From positions 46,087 through 110,086 of the forward strand of contig CBCYMK010000038.1 of assembly GCA_965183875.1 (NCBI GenBank): a DNA stretch of 64,000 nt. Direction: 5' to 3'. A program made the position numbers and the translations under genes. The notes under the pieces are model-generated. The model made no database searches and was not told where the DNA came from. It saw only the letters and a program-made list of their open reading frames with translations. This DNA comes from UBA6772 sp965183875. Lineage in GTDB: Bacteria; Bacteroidota; Bacteroidia; Flavobacteriales; UBA7430. Positions 50,850 to 59,036 of the stretch are shown piece after piece (the first letter of the stretch is position 1; every line of letters starts with the position of its first letter).

Positions 50850-51205
50850 GTGATTTATTAAAATATAAGGAATACCTGGGTAAAGTAGAATACGCTGCTG
50901 AAGATCGAATTTTCTATGGTACAGTTCACGGCATTAACGACACAATTACTTTTGAAGGGCAGTCTGTGAAAGAACTACAAAAAGCCTTTGAAGAATCGAT
51001 TAATGATTATTTAAAGACCTGTACAGAACTAGAAAAAGAACCAGAAAAAACATATAAGGGGTCTTTTAATGTTAGGGTACCCTCAGAGGTACATAAGGGA
51101 ATAGCACTTATAGCATTTCAGAATAAAATAAGCTTAAACGACTTGGTTAAAAAAGCATTGATTTATACCATCGAAAATAAAGAGGCAATAATTGCATTGC
51201 ACTAG
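50846..51205 (+). CDS. hicB: HicB family antitoxin
   Basis: A 119-residue antitoxin. The N-terminal partially degraded RNase-H-like domain (LGKVEYAAEDRIFYGTVHGINDTITFEGQSVKELQKAFEESI) neutralises HicA, and the C-terminal ribbon-helix-helix (GSFNVRVPSEVHKGIALIAFQNKISLNDLVKKAL) binds DNA. Together with hicA it forms a type II toxin-antitoxin pair placed between repeat-rich regions. Confidence 0.92.
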   Translation: MSDLLKYKEYLGKVEYAAEDRIFYGTVHGINDTITFEGQSVKELQKAFEESINDYLKTCTELEKEPEKTYKGSFNVRVPSEVHKGIALIAFQNKISLNDLVKKALIYTIENKEAIIALH

Positions 51206-51214
51206 GAATCATTC

Positions 51215-51297
51215 AATTGTCATTCTGAGCTTGTCGAAGAACAGAAAACCTATTATTTACCCTTCGACAATCCTAATTCTATAGGGACAGGATGACA
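51215..51297. repeat. REP-like inverted pair
   Basis: TTGTCATTCTGAGCTTGTCG at 51216 onward is followed after about 20 bases by the inverted CTTCGACA and later GGATGACA, so the whole can fold into a long interrupted hairpin. Related cores occur at 48958, 49042 and 53859. Confidence 0.7.
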
Positions 51298-51310
51298 GTA
51301 ATTAACGATT

Positions 51311-51348
51311 AAAAAAATCCCTCCCGTACAAACGGAAAGGATTTTTTT
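51311..51348 (-). terminator. Terminator of fumC
   Basis: Imperfect stem AAAAAAATCC...CCGT / ACGG...GGATTTTTTT with U run on the minus strand, 30 bases after the fumC stop. Confidence 0.75.
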
Positions 51349-51378
51349 ATTCTGACTACTGCATTCTTACTCCTGTAA

Positions 51379-52776
51379 CTATTTCAAACTACCACACATA
51401 TCTTCTGGTCTTACCCATGCATCGAATTCCTCTGCAGTTAGGTAACCCAAATTCACAGACTCTTCTTTTAAAGTAGTACCGTTTTCGTGAGCTGTTTTTG
51501 CAATTTTAGCCGATTTCTCGTAACCGATCTTAGTATTCAATGCTGTTACCAACATCAACGAATTATCTAAGTTCTTTTTCAAGTTAGCGTAATTAGGCTC
51601 AATTCCAATAGCACAGTTTTCTGTAAACGAAATACAAGCATCGCCAATTAAACGAGCAGACTGTAAGAAGTTAGCCGCCATAACAGGTTTAAATACGTTT
51701 AACTCGTAATGCCCTTGAGCTCCACCTACTGTAATCGCTACATCATTACCCATTACCTGAGCACATACCATAGTGATTGCCTCGCATTGTGTAGGGTTTA
51801 CTTTTCCTGGCATAATAGAAGAACCAGGCTCATTAGAAGGAATGATTAATTCACCAATTCCCGAACGTGGACCTGAAGCTAACAAACGAATATCGTTACC
51901 GATTTTATTTAAAGAAACCGCTAACATCTTTAATGCTCCGTGTGTTTCTACAATGGCATCGTGTGCCGCTAAAGCTTCAAATTTGTTTTCTGCTGTGATA
52001 AAAGGAAGTCCTGTAAATTCAGCAATTTTTTCTGCTACCAATACATCGTATCCAGCAGGAGTATTAATTCCTGTTCCTACAGCTGTACCTCCTAAAGCTA
52101 ATTCCGAAAGGTGCTCTAAGGTAAAGTTCAATAATTTTAAACCGTGGTTTAATTGAGAAACATAACCAGAGAATTCCTGACCTAAAGTCAAAGGAGTCGC
52201 ATCCATTAAGTGTGTTCTACCAATCTTAACTACATCTTTAAATGCTTCAGATTTTGCTTGTAGTACATCGCGTAATCTTTCCACTCCTGGAATAGTACAT
52301 TCAACCACCATTTTATAAGCAGCAATATGCATCCCTGTAGGGAAAGTATCGTTAGACGATTGCGATTTATTTACATCGTCATTCGGGTGAATAGCTTTCT
52401 CAGCATCGGTTAAAGAACCACCATTAATTACGTGAGCTCTATTCGCGATAACCTCGTTGGTATTCATGTTCGATTGTGTACCCGAACCTGTTTGCCAGAT
52501 AACCAATGGGAATTCGGCATCGTGCATTCCTGTAAGAATCTCATCACATACGGCAGAGATTAAATCTCTTTTTTCTTCTGCTATAGCTCCGAGTTCACAG
52601 TTTGCGTGAGCAGCTGCTTTTTTAAGGTATGCAAAACCGTGTACCACCTCTAAAGGCATACTTGCAGGTGCACCAATCTTAAAATTATTTATAGAACGCT
52701 GTGTTTGTGCGCCCCAATATTTATCTGCAGGGACTTTTACATCGCCCATTGTATCCTTCTCAATACGGAATTCCAT
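51379..52776 (-). CDS. fumC: Fumarate hydratase, class II
   Basis: Interconverts fumarate and malate in the TCA cycle. 465 residues, normal. The signature GSSIMPGKVNPTQ, the SSNDTFPTGMHIA region and the KIGRTHLMDATPLTLGQEF segment are present. Oxygen-stable, Fe-S-free type. It stands alone between repeat-bearing spacers. Confidence 0.98.
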   Translation of the reverse strand: MEFRIEKDTMGDVKVPADKYWGAQTQRSINNFKIGAPASMPLEVVHGFAYLKKAAAHANCELGAIAEEKRDLISAVCDEILTGMHDAEFPLVIWQTGSGTQSNMNTNEVIANRAHVINGGSLTDAEKAIHPNDDVNKSQSSNDTFPTGMHIAAYKMVVECTIPGVERLRDVLQAKSEAFKDVVKIGRTHLMDATPLTLGQEFSGYVSQLNHGLKLLNFTLEHLSELALGGTAVGTGINTPAGYDVLVAEKIAEFTGLPFITAENKFEALAAHDAIVETHGALKMLAVSLNKIGNDIRLLASGPRSGIGELIIPSNEPGSSIMPGKVNPTQCEAITMVCAQVMGNDVAITVGGAQGHYELNVFKPVMAANFLQSARLIGDACISFTENCAIGIEPNYANLKKNLDNSLMLVTALNTKIGYEKSAKIAKTAHENGTTLKEESVNLGYLTAEEFDAWVRPEDMCGSLK

Positions 52777-52832
52777 AATATATGTTATTTTGCTTAATGC
52801 TTGATTTTCTGCCGCAAAGATAAGAATCGCAT

Positions 52833-53807
52833 CTAATGCAGACAGCTTTTTAAGGCTTTGATTTCTACTTCTAAATCGACCTTCTCATTTAACTCTAAAA
52901 CCAAACTCAAAGTCTTTTTTAAAAAAGCTTGATGCACCTCAGATTCTTCTCTAAAAGCTCGATGGTTTATAGAACTAAAGAGTTTGTCTAAATCTTTAGT
53001 CAGTAGTTTAGATGCTGGATTTAATAAAGCCTCTGAGAATTTCTCCCACACATAATCTTTAGCTTCCTCATTAGGGTGTACCCTATCTTTTTCGAAGAAT
53101 CTATAATCTCGTAATTCGTCGAGTACAATTTCGTAGGCTGGGAAATAATGTACATCCTCAAAACTGTTTTGAATTTCTTCGCAAGCTAAAAGTAGCGCAG
53201 ATTTACTTACATTATTATTATGAACTCCATCGCGAATATGACGCACTGGACTTACTGTTAAGAGAATTTGAATTCCAGGATTCTGCTTTTTCAATTCTGA
53301 ATAAAATGATTGAAAAACAGTTTGTATCTCCTGTGGACTAGAAAGTCCTTTGGTAAAAGTATTCTTTGGCTGCTTATGACAGTTTGCAACTGCTTTACCA
53401 GAATCAGCTAATTGGTATAAAAAGGCGGTTCCAAAGGTTAATATTAAAAGCTTAGACTCTTTTAAGTCATTGGCAACCGAAGACTGTAAATCTTGCAGCT
53501 TGTTTTTTAATTCATCTTTAGTGTCTGCCCAAATAGAGGAATGACAAGAATAGTGAAACACAGCACCCTCTCTTTCGAGGAAAAGCTCCTCGTCGATCTC
53601 TGATCCTTTTAAAGCATCCGTAAGATTCTGTAATAATGGGATTGGGTGGAACAGTGTTCCGTAAGGATTACTTGTACAAGAAAACTTGTAATGTAGTAAT
53701 CTATCTGCCATATGATGTGCAAAACAAGAACCCACAGAAAAGACTTTATCGGAATGCGATATGTCGAATGAGTATTTAGGGATAGGAACTTGTATCTGCC
53801 AGTTCAT
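52833..53807 (-). CDS. GSCFA domain protein
   Basis: A 324-residue protein named for its motif, here VFSVGSCFAHHMADRL near the N terminus; also LLTVSPVRHIRDGVHNNNVSKSALL and FFEKDRVHPNEEAKDYVWEKF. The GSCFA family is related in fold to SGNH/GDSL esterases, and the His in DRVHPNE would fit the catalytic dyad. Substrate unknown. No signal peptide. Preceded by a 21-base repeat also found before recX. Confidence 0.88.
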   Translation of the reverse strand: MNWQIQVPIPKYSFDISHSDKVFSVGSCFAHHMADRLLHYKFSCTSNPYGTLFHPIPLLQNLTDALKGSEIDEELFLEREGAVFHYSCHSSIWADTKDELKNKLQDLQSSVANDLKESKLLILTFGTAFLYQLADSGKAVANCHKQPKNTFTKGLSSPQEIQTVFQSFYSELKKQNPGIQILLTVSPVRHIRDGVHNNNVSKSALLLACEEIQNSFEDVHYFPAYEIVLDELRDYRFFEKDRVHPNEEAKDYVWEKFSEALLNPASKLLTKDLDKLFSSINHRAFREESEVHQAFLKKTLSLVLELNEKVDLEVEIKALKSCLH

Positions 53808-53820
53808 GGTATAGTTGTAA

Positions 53821-53841
53821 AATTGAAAGTTAAAAATTGAA
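53821..53841. repeat. 21-base repeat upstream of the GSCFA gene, copy 1
   Basis: AATTGAAAGTTAAAAATTGA plus A, identical to 55960-55980. Both copies lie 11-13 bases upstream of a minus-strand ATG. Confidence 0.85.
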
Positions 53842-53858
53842 AATTGGCTTTCAGCTCT

Positions 53859-53947
53859 TAGACAGGCTCAGAGGGACAAATTCATCTATACAATTTGTCA
53901 CACTGAGTTTATCGAAGTGTCATGCTGAGCTTGTCGAAGCGTCGAAG
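53859..53947. repeat. REP-like cluster
   Basis: Three related strings: AGACAGGCTCAGAGGGACAA, TTTGTCACACTGAGTTTATC and TGTCATGCTGAGCTTGTCG, in alternating orientation, with the inverted halves able to fold. The block runs almost into the stop codon of the ArsC-like gene. Confidence 0.72.
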
Positions 53948-53949
53948 CA

Positions 53950-54288
53950 TTAAATCAATTCCAAAGCATTTTCTGGAGGACGACCTAAAACAGCTTTATT
54001 ATCTTTCACTACTATCGGACGCTCAATTAGTTTTGGATGCGCAATCATAGCTTCAATAATCTGCTCATCAGAAAGCTCCTTTCCTTTGTAATTTTCTTTC
54101 CAGTCTTTTTCTCCTTTACGGATGAGTTGCATTGGTGTAATTGCCAATTTGCTTAGCAAATCATTTAACTCATTTGCAGTTGGAATATTCTCTAAGTACA
54201 ACACTACTTCTGGCTCTACTCCATTTTCTTGGATTAAAGCTAAAGTCTGACGACTCTTAGAACAACGTGGGTTATGGTATATCTTCAT
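53950..54288 (-). CDS. ArsC/Spx-like protein (arsenate reductase family)
   Basis: A 112-residue thioredoxin-fold protein with KIYHNPRCSKSRQTLALIQENG (single N-terminal Cys) and the C-terminal RPIVVKDNKAVLGRPPENAL. This is the YfgD-type branch of the ArsC/Spx family. True arsenate reduction is uncertain, because no other arsenic gene is nearby. It precedes the prfB stop by 28 bases downstream, so it may be co-transcribed with prfB. Confidence 0.85.
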   Translation of the reverse strand: MKIYHNPRCSKSRQTLALIQENGVEPEVVLYLENIPTANELNDLLSKLAITPMQLIRKGEKDWKENYKGKELSDEQIIEAMIAHPKLIERPIVVKDNKAVLGRPPENALELI

Positions 54289-54316
54289 TCTTGTCTTAGT
54301 TTTCGTCTTTGTCTAT

Positions 54317-55408
54317 TTACTCTTTCTGTCCTTCTTGCATTAAATAAGCTTTGATGAAAGCATTCAAATCTCCGTCCATCACCGCCTGAACATTAGAAGT
54401 TTCGTGAGACGTTCTTATGTCCTTTACCATTTTATAAGGATGCATTACATAGTTACGTATTTGCGAACCAAACTCTATGGCTTTTTTATTTCCTTCCACC
54501 TTATCTCTTTCCGACTGTCGCTTACGCAATTCCAATTCGTATAACTGAGATTTCAGTAACTGCATGGCTTTAGCCTTATTTTCTAATTGAGAACGCGTTT
54601 CAGAATTCTCTATCATAATACCCGTTTCATGGTGGCGTAAACGCACAGCTGTTTCTAATTTGTTTACTCCTTGTCCACCCGCACCACCGGCACGCATAGT
54701 TTCCCATGTAATATCTGAACTTGCAATTACTATATCTATACCTTCATCTATTAGAGGGTAAGTAAACACCGAGGCAAAAGAAGTATGGCGTTTATTAGCA
54801 GAGTCGAAAGGTGATATACGCACTAGTCTATGAACACCACTTTCACCTTTTAGGTTTCCATAGGCAAAATCACCATCAAACTGTAAGGTACACGATTTTA
54901 TCCCTGCTGTTTCAGCTTCATGCATGTCGAGTTCACGAACTTTAAAGCCATTCTTCTCGCCCCACATAATATACATACGCATAAGCATATAAGCCCAATC
55001 TTGGCTCTCTGTCCCACCGGCACCCGAATTAATAGAAAGTATAGCCGGCATATTGTCCTCTTCTTTAGACAACATGTTTTTAAACTCCAATTCTTCAATG
55101 GCTTTTACAGCGGCAGCATCCAAAGTCATCACCTCTTCATCGGAAGCTTCACCTTCTTTATGAAAATCGAAAATAACATCTAAATCGCCAATAGCAGCTT
55201 CCACTACTTCATAGGCATCCACCCAAATTTTCTTGGCGCGTATATTTTTTAAAACCACTTCAGCTTGCTTAGGGTCGTCCCAGAAATTTGGGTCGTGAGT
55301 AAGCCCTTGCTCATCTTCTATAAGCATTTGTTTTTTCTCAATCCCTAAATAACCGTAGAGGGCAAGTAAGCGCGTTTTATAGCTTTTTATGTGATCGATA
55401 TTTATCAT
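54317..55408 (-). CDS. prfB: Peptide chain release factor 2
   Basis: Recognises UAA and UGA stops. 363 residues with the catalytic GGQ (AGGAGGQGVNKLETAVRL) and SPF-type recognition segment (RISPFDSANKRHTSFASVF). The reading frame is continuous from ATG to stop: the usual in-frame UGA and CTT-TGA slip site near codon 25 is absent (it reads LYGYLGIEKKQ here), so no autoregulatory frameshift is encoded. Confidence 0.97.
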   Translation of the reverse strand: MINIDHIKSYKTRLLALYGYLGIEKKQMLIEDEQGLTHDPNFWDDPKQAEVVLKNIRAKKIWVDAYEVVEAAIGDLDVIFDFHKEGEASDEEVMTLDAAAVKAIEELEFKNMLSKEEDNMPAILSINSGAGGTESQDWAYMLMRMYIMWGEKNGFKVRELDMHEAETAGIKSCTLQFDGDFAYGNLKGESGVHRLVRISPFDSANKRHTSFASVFTYPLIDEGIDIVIASSDITWETMRAGGAGGQGVNKLETAVRLRHHETGIMIENSETRSQLENKAKAMQLLKSQLYELELRKRQSERDKVEGNKKAIEFGSQIRNYVMHPYKMVKDIRTSHETSNVQAVMDGDLNAFIKAYLMQEGQKE

Positions 55409-55477
55409 GAAACAAATATAATTGAATTCAGGAGACAGAAGTCAGAATTCAGTTTTAAGATATAAATTTGAGACAAT

Positions 55478-55948
55478 TTATTCCCTAGATCCATGGTCAT
55501 CTATAGCCATGCGAATTAAATCGTATTCGTAGCCTCTAGACACCAAATAGCGGGTAAGTTTTTCTTTTCGTTTATAAGGATGGGACTCTTTTTCGAGAAG
55601 TGATTTTTTTAAAAGTACTTCTTTAAGTGTTTCATAATAGGCACCAGCATCAATTTCTTGCATTGCATATTCTATACACTTGGCATAAATAGATCTTTTC
55701 TTTAATTCGAGTTTAATCTTTATCCTTCCCCATTTTTTAATTCTGAATTTACCTCTAGCAAAACTTCTGGCATAACGCTCTTCGTTCAAAAAATTATGCT
55801 GCATCAATTCAGCTAAAAGCATGTCAACTGCGTCGGAAATTAAACCCCAAGACCTCAGTTTTTTCTCCACCTCCAAATGACAACGCTCTTGGTAGGCACA
55901 GTAAGCTTGTATTTTTTCGCGAGCTATGTTTAAGTCGTATACTTTCAT
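55478..55948 (-). CDS. recX: Regulatory protein RecX
   Basis: Modulates RecA filaments. 156 residues of repeated three-helix modules: AYCAYQERCHLEVEKKLRSWGL, LNEERYARSFARGKFRIKKWGRIKIKLELKKR and a third near SRGYEYDLIRMAID. recA is not in the window. An identical 21-base string upstream is shared with the GSCFA gene. Confidence 0.92.
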   Translation of the reverse strand: MKVYDLNIAREKIQAYCAYQERCHLEVEKKLRSWGLISDAVDMLLAELMQHNFLNEERYARSFARGKFRIKKWGRIKIKLELKKRSIYAKCIEYAMQEIDAGAYYETLKEVLLKKSLLEKESHPYKRKEKLTRYLVSRGYEYDLIRMAIDDHGSRE

Positions 55949-55959
55949 GGTAAGTTTAG

Positions 55960-55980
55960 AATTGAAAGTTAAAAATTGAA
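55960..55980. repeat. 21-base repeat upstream of recX, copy 2
   Basis: Identical to 53821-53841, again on the upstream side of a minus-strand ATG, here at 55948. Confidence 0.85.
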
Positions 55981-56031
55981 GGTTGATGATTACAACAAAT
56001 GTAATTTTAAACTTTTAACATTATAATTTTT

Positions 56032-56401
56032 TATGCTTATCCGCTTGTTTACAGTATATATCCAAAGGAGGTTAATCCAGTTTTATAGGATACGCAATTA
56101 GAAATTTTTACTTGCTTGTTCATTTTTGCCTTGACGCAAAAACGAACCAAAAAGGTCAAGACTTGACTTCTTTTTTACGCTACGAAAACTCAAAAATGGC
56201 TAACAAAATGAACTCGCTTCTTTCCTTCGTCAATACGCTCAAACAACATTTTCTAAACGCACATTTTTTACGTTTTCTCCACTAAAAGAAGAAATGTCGT
56301 AAACAATAGTGTAGATTCTCTTTATTCTATGTGTATATCAGAGATACTATTTTAAAAATTGTAGAATTTTTACACTTCCTGCAATCATGCGGATAAGCAT
56401 A
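56032..56401. mobile_element. MITE-like element with 13-bp terminal inverted repeats
   Basis: TATGCTTATCCGC at 56032-56044 is matched exactly in inverted orientation by GCGGATAAGCATA at 56389-56401, enclosing 370 bases. The inside is non-coding with parts that look like dispersed Flavobacteriales sequence (for example CTTGACGCAAAAACGAACC and ACGAAAACTCAAAAATGGC). No target-site duplication is obvious in the AT-rich flanks, and no transposase is present. Confidence 0.6.
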
Positions 56402-56413
56402 TAATTTTTAACT

Positions 56414-56443
56414 AAAAAATGCCGTTCCAAAAGGAACGGCATT
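56414..56443 (-). terminator. Terminator of rng
   Basis: Stem ATGCCGTTCC / GGAACGGCAT with loop AAAA and a U run on the minus strand, just after the rng stop codon and adjacent to the right end of the MITE-like element. Confidence 0.92.
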
Positions 56444-56447
56444 ATTA

Positions 56448-57995
56448 CTAAAGTGATAATTCGTCATCATTCTTATCGAACAATGCATACTGTAAAATAT
56501 GGTATGCATAAATAGGTCTTATCTTAACCCATTTCTTGTATTTAAAGAACCATTTTATGCGCTTCGAAAACAAACCTTTGCTTAGGTAAGCTGCTATAAA
56601 AGGATGTGCACAAATAGTAAGACCTTTTTGATTGTCTACCGTTAATGCATGATGTAACTTATCTTCAATTTCATCTACTATCAGTACGGTAGCTTCAACT
56701 TTTCCTTTACCATCGCAGGCAGGGCAGTTTTCAACCGTTTTGATATTCATTTCAGGACGCACACGTTGGCGTGTAATTTCAATAAGTCCGAAGCGACTTG
56801 GAGGAAGGATTTTGTGCTTTGCACGGTCATCCTTCATAAATTCTTTTAATGCTTCAAACAGCTTTTTCCTGTTTTCGGCGGTATGTAGATCTATAAAGTC
56901 GACTACAATAATTCCACCCATATCACGAAGTCTAAGCTGACGGGCAACTTCTTGCGCCGAGGCTAAATTTACTTCTAGGGCATTTGCTTCTTGACTATCA
57001 GAATTATTAGTCCTGGTACCGGAGTTCACATCTATTACGTGTAATGCTTCGGTATGTTCAATAATCAGATACGCACCTTTCTTCATAGAAACTGAACGGC
57101 CAAAAGATGATTTTATCTGACGTTCAATATTATAATGTTCGAAAATGGTGTCGGTACCTTTATGCAACTTTAATATCTTCTCCTTATCGGGAGCGATTGT
57201 TTGCAGGTAACGAGCAACTTCGTCGTATAACACCTGGTTATCGACTATGATGCTGTTAAAGCTATCGTTTAAAACATCTCGGAGAATAGCAGAAACTCTA
57301 CTTAGTTCACCTAATATTTTTTCTGGGGCTTTAGCTTTTTGAAGTTTCTTATAAATTGTCTTCCACTTCGTAAGCATATTGGTAAGATCGGAATCTAACT
57401 CAGCTACTTTTTTCCCTTGAGCTACGGTACGAACGATCACACCGAATCCTTTGGGTTTAATGCTTAAAATTAAACGCTTTAATCGCTCTTTTTCTGCCGG
57501 ATCTTTTATCTTTTGAGATACAGAAACACGGTCTGAAAAAGGCACCAATACTAAAAACCTCCCAGCTATAGATAGCTCCGAGCTTATTCTCGGTCCTTTG
57601 GTAGAAATCGGCTCTTTGGTTACTTGAACCAGTACATTTTGTTTACTGGTAAGTACAGAGTCTATGATTCCTGCCTTTGGGATATCTTTTTCTAATGTAA
57701 AATCTGTCAGCGACCATTTGTTTTGACGACCCGAGATGGTTTGTCTGACATATTTATTCAAAGAACGGACTTGGGGTCCTAAATCTTGGTAATGCAAGAA
57801 TCCATCCTTCTCGTACCCAACATCTACAAAAGAGGCATTGAGTCCGGGAACAACTTTTCTAGCTTTACCCAAATAGATATCACCTACTGCAAAACTATTA
57901 TCACTCTTTTCGTTGTGGAGTTCTATTAGCTTCCCTTCACGAAGTAGTGCTATGACTACCCCTTTGTCGGAAGACTTAATAATTAACTCATTCAC
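56448..57995 (-). CDS. rng: Ribonuclease G/E
   Basis: Endoribonuclease for rRNA and mRNA processing. 515 residues: S1 domain with an insertion at the N terminus (AVGDIYLGKARKVVPGLNASFVDVGYEKDGFLHYQDL), the catalytic Asp residues in LHVIDVNSGTRTN and IIVVDFIDLH, and the zinc-link CPACDGKGK. Size and lack of a long C-terminal scaffold fit RNase G. It is followed upstream on the same strand by the 30-residue basic protein gene. Confidence 0.95.
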   Translation of the reverse strand: MNELIIKSSDKGVVIALLREGKLIELHNEKSDNSFAVGDIYLGKARKVVPGLNASFVDVGYEKDGFLHYQDLGPQVRSLNKYVRQTISGRQNKWSLTDFTLEKDIPKAGIIDSVLTSKQNVLVQVTKEPISTKGPRISSELSIAGRFLVLVPFSDRVSVSQKIKDPAEKERLKRLILSIKPKGFGVIVRTVAQGKKVAELDSDLTNMLTKWKTIYKKLQKAKAPEKILGELSRVSAILRDVLNDSFNSIIVDNQVLYDEVARYLQTIAPDKEKILKLHKGTDTIFEHYNIERQIKSSFGRSVSMKKGAYLIIEHTEALHVIDVNSGTRTNNSDSQEANALEVNLASAQEVARQLRLRDMGGIIVVDFIDLHTAENRKKLFEALKEFMKDDRAKHKILPPSRFGLIEITRQRVRPEMNIKTVENCPACDGKGKVEATVLIVDEIEDKLHHALTVDNQKGLTICAHPFIAAYLSKGLFSKRIKWFFKYKKWVKIRPIYAYHILQYALFDKNDDELSL

Positions 57996-58041
57996 GCTGT
58001 AAAAAATGTTTTAATGCTTAGGTTAAATTACACAAAGCACG

Positions 58042-58069
58042 AAAAGCACCCTTTCTAAAAAGGGTGCTT
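58042..58069 (-). terminator. Probable terminator after the 30-residue gene
   Basis: Stem AAGCACCCTTT / AAAGGGTGCTT with a four-base loop. The U run on the minus strand is short (four), so strength is moderate. It separates the HU/TPR/small-gene unit from rng. Confidence 0.7.
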
Positions 58070-58092
58070 GCTATGTGTTCAATTAAGAAAAA

Positions 58093-58185
58093 TCACTTCT
58101 TCTTCTTGTGACGGTTTTTTCTTAGACGTTTCTTACGCTTGTGCGTAGCCATCTTATGTCTTTTTCTTTTCTTTCCACTTGGCAT
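58093..58185 (-). CDS. Very small basic AURKAIP1/COX24-type protein (30 residues)
   Basis: A 30-residue protein, MPSGKKRKRHKMATHKRKK followed by RLRKNRHKKKK, from ATG 58185 to TGA 58093. It is too short for usual gene finders, yet the sequence is that of the AURKAIP1/COX24-domain proteins that are near-identical throughout Bacteroidota and related to mitochondrial ribosomal protein mS38. More than half the residues are Lys, Arg or His, so it probably binds ribosomal RNA. It follows the TPR gene by 25 bases. Confidence 0.85.
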   Translation of the reverse strand: MPSGKKRKRHKMATHKRKKRLRKNRHKKKK

Positions 58186-58210
58186 AGTGTAGTAGTTTAA
58201 TACGTTAATA

Positions 58211-58678
58211 CTAATTTAATTTCTCTAACATCACCTTGGCACTAGCTTGCAGGTCACCTTCAGACTTTTCAATCAAAGCTAACAATACATTTCTAGCACT
58301 AGATGTATCTTGTAAAGCTGTATAACTCGTAGCTATTTGCGTATACGCATCTAAGCGAAGAGTATCCAGACTAATTACCTTTTCAAAACGAGCAACAGCT
58401 TTTTCATACTGCCCTGTTTGCATCGAAAACATACCCATTTGCCATTGCAAATCAGCATTCTCTGGATTCGATTCTGCGAGTGCTCTCATTTTTAGAACCC
58501 CTTTCATTTGGGCTTCAGGGCTTTCGCCATTTTGAATATCAGACAAAGCTTGTTCTATCTGTTCAGTTACAGTAAGCTGAACATTTTTCACTTTACGAGA
58601 AGGTTTTACGGAGCTTGTATAGATATACAAAGCTAAAACAATTCCCATTACAAGGGCTAATAGAGGGCTTCTTTTCAT
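58211..58678 (-). CDS. Tetratricopeptide repeat membrane-anchored protein
   Basis: A 155-residue protein with an N-terminal membrane anchor (LLALVMGIVLALYIYTSS) and two to three TPR units: NADLQWQMGMFSMQTGQYEKAVARFEKVISLD and RLDAYTQIATSYTALQDTSSARNVLLALIEKSE. Likely a periplasmic protein-interaction module. Eight bases after the HU gene, so same operon; this HU-TPR-small basic protein-rng order recurs in Flavobacteriales. Confidence 0.85.
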   Translation of the reverse strand: MKRSPLLALVMGIVLALYIYTSSVKPSRKVKNVQLTVTEQIEQALSDIQNGESPEAQMKGVLKMRALAESNPENADLQWQMGMFSMQTGQYEKAVARFEKVISLDTLRLDAYTQIATSYTALQDTSSARNVLLALIEKSEGDLQASAKVMLEKLN

Positions 58679-58686
58679 CTTAATTC

Positions 58687-58980
58687 TTATTTACTAACCT
58701 CAACGTTAGTTTTCACACCTTCCATAAACACTTTTGCAGGTTTAAAAGATGGGATGTTATGTGCAGGGATAATGATAGTTGTATTCTTAGAAATATTTCT
58801 ACCCGTTTTCTCTGCTCTTTCTTTAATAACGAAAGATCCAAATCCTCTTAAGTAAACATTTTCACCAGTCTCTAAAGCTGTCTTCACTTCTTCCATAAAG
58901 GCTTCAACTGTTGTTTGAACATCAATCTTCTCTAATCCTGTCTTTTCAGCAATCTCAGCTACGATATCTGCTTTAGTCAT
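58687..58980 (-). CDS. HU family DNA-binding protein
   Basis: Nucleoid protein of 97 residues: MTKADIVAEIAEKTGLEKIDVQTTVEAFM, the GENVYLRGFGSFVIKERAEKTGRN arm start, and NTTIIIPAHNIPSFKPAKVF. Standard HU fold bending DNA as a dimer. First gene of a short operon with its own promoter. Confidence 0.95.
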   Translation of the reverse strand: MTKADIVAEIAEKTGLEKIDVQTTVEAFMEEVKTALETGENVYLRGFGSFVIKERAEKTGRNISKNTTIIIPAHNIPSFKPAKVFMEGVKTNVEVSK

Positions 58981-59036
58981 TTTCTTTTGTCTTTAAAAAG
59001 CTATTTATAAATGTTTTCCCCTTAAATTTGGGGTGG

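Larger units (their letters stand above)
55949..56447. other. Gene-free spacer of about 500 bases
   Basis: No coding sequence is supported. It contains a 21-base repeat next to recX, a 370-base element with inverted ends and the rng terminator, each listed separately. Confidence 0.7.

Noticed and set aside
47881..51205. Fic plus hicAB as a defence island
   Set aside because: The genes between them are respiratory/sulfur type, there is no restriction, helicase or nuclease gene, and Fic and hicAB are common as single genes. Evidence for a defence system is insufficient.
53950..54288. Arsenic resistance operon
   Set aside because: The ArsC/Spx-like gene has no arsenic transporter or regulator nearby, and this branch is not a proven arsenate reductase.
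55300..55400. Programmed frameshift site in prfB
   Set aside because: No in-frame UGA, CTT slip codon or SD-like spacer; the frame is open from ATG.
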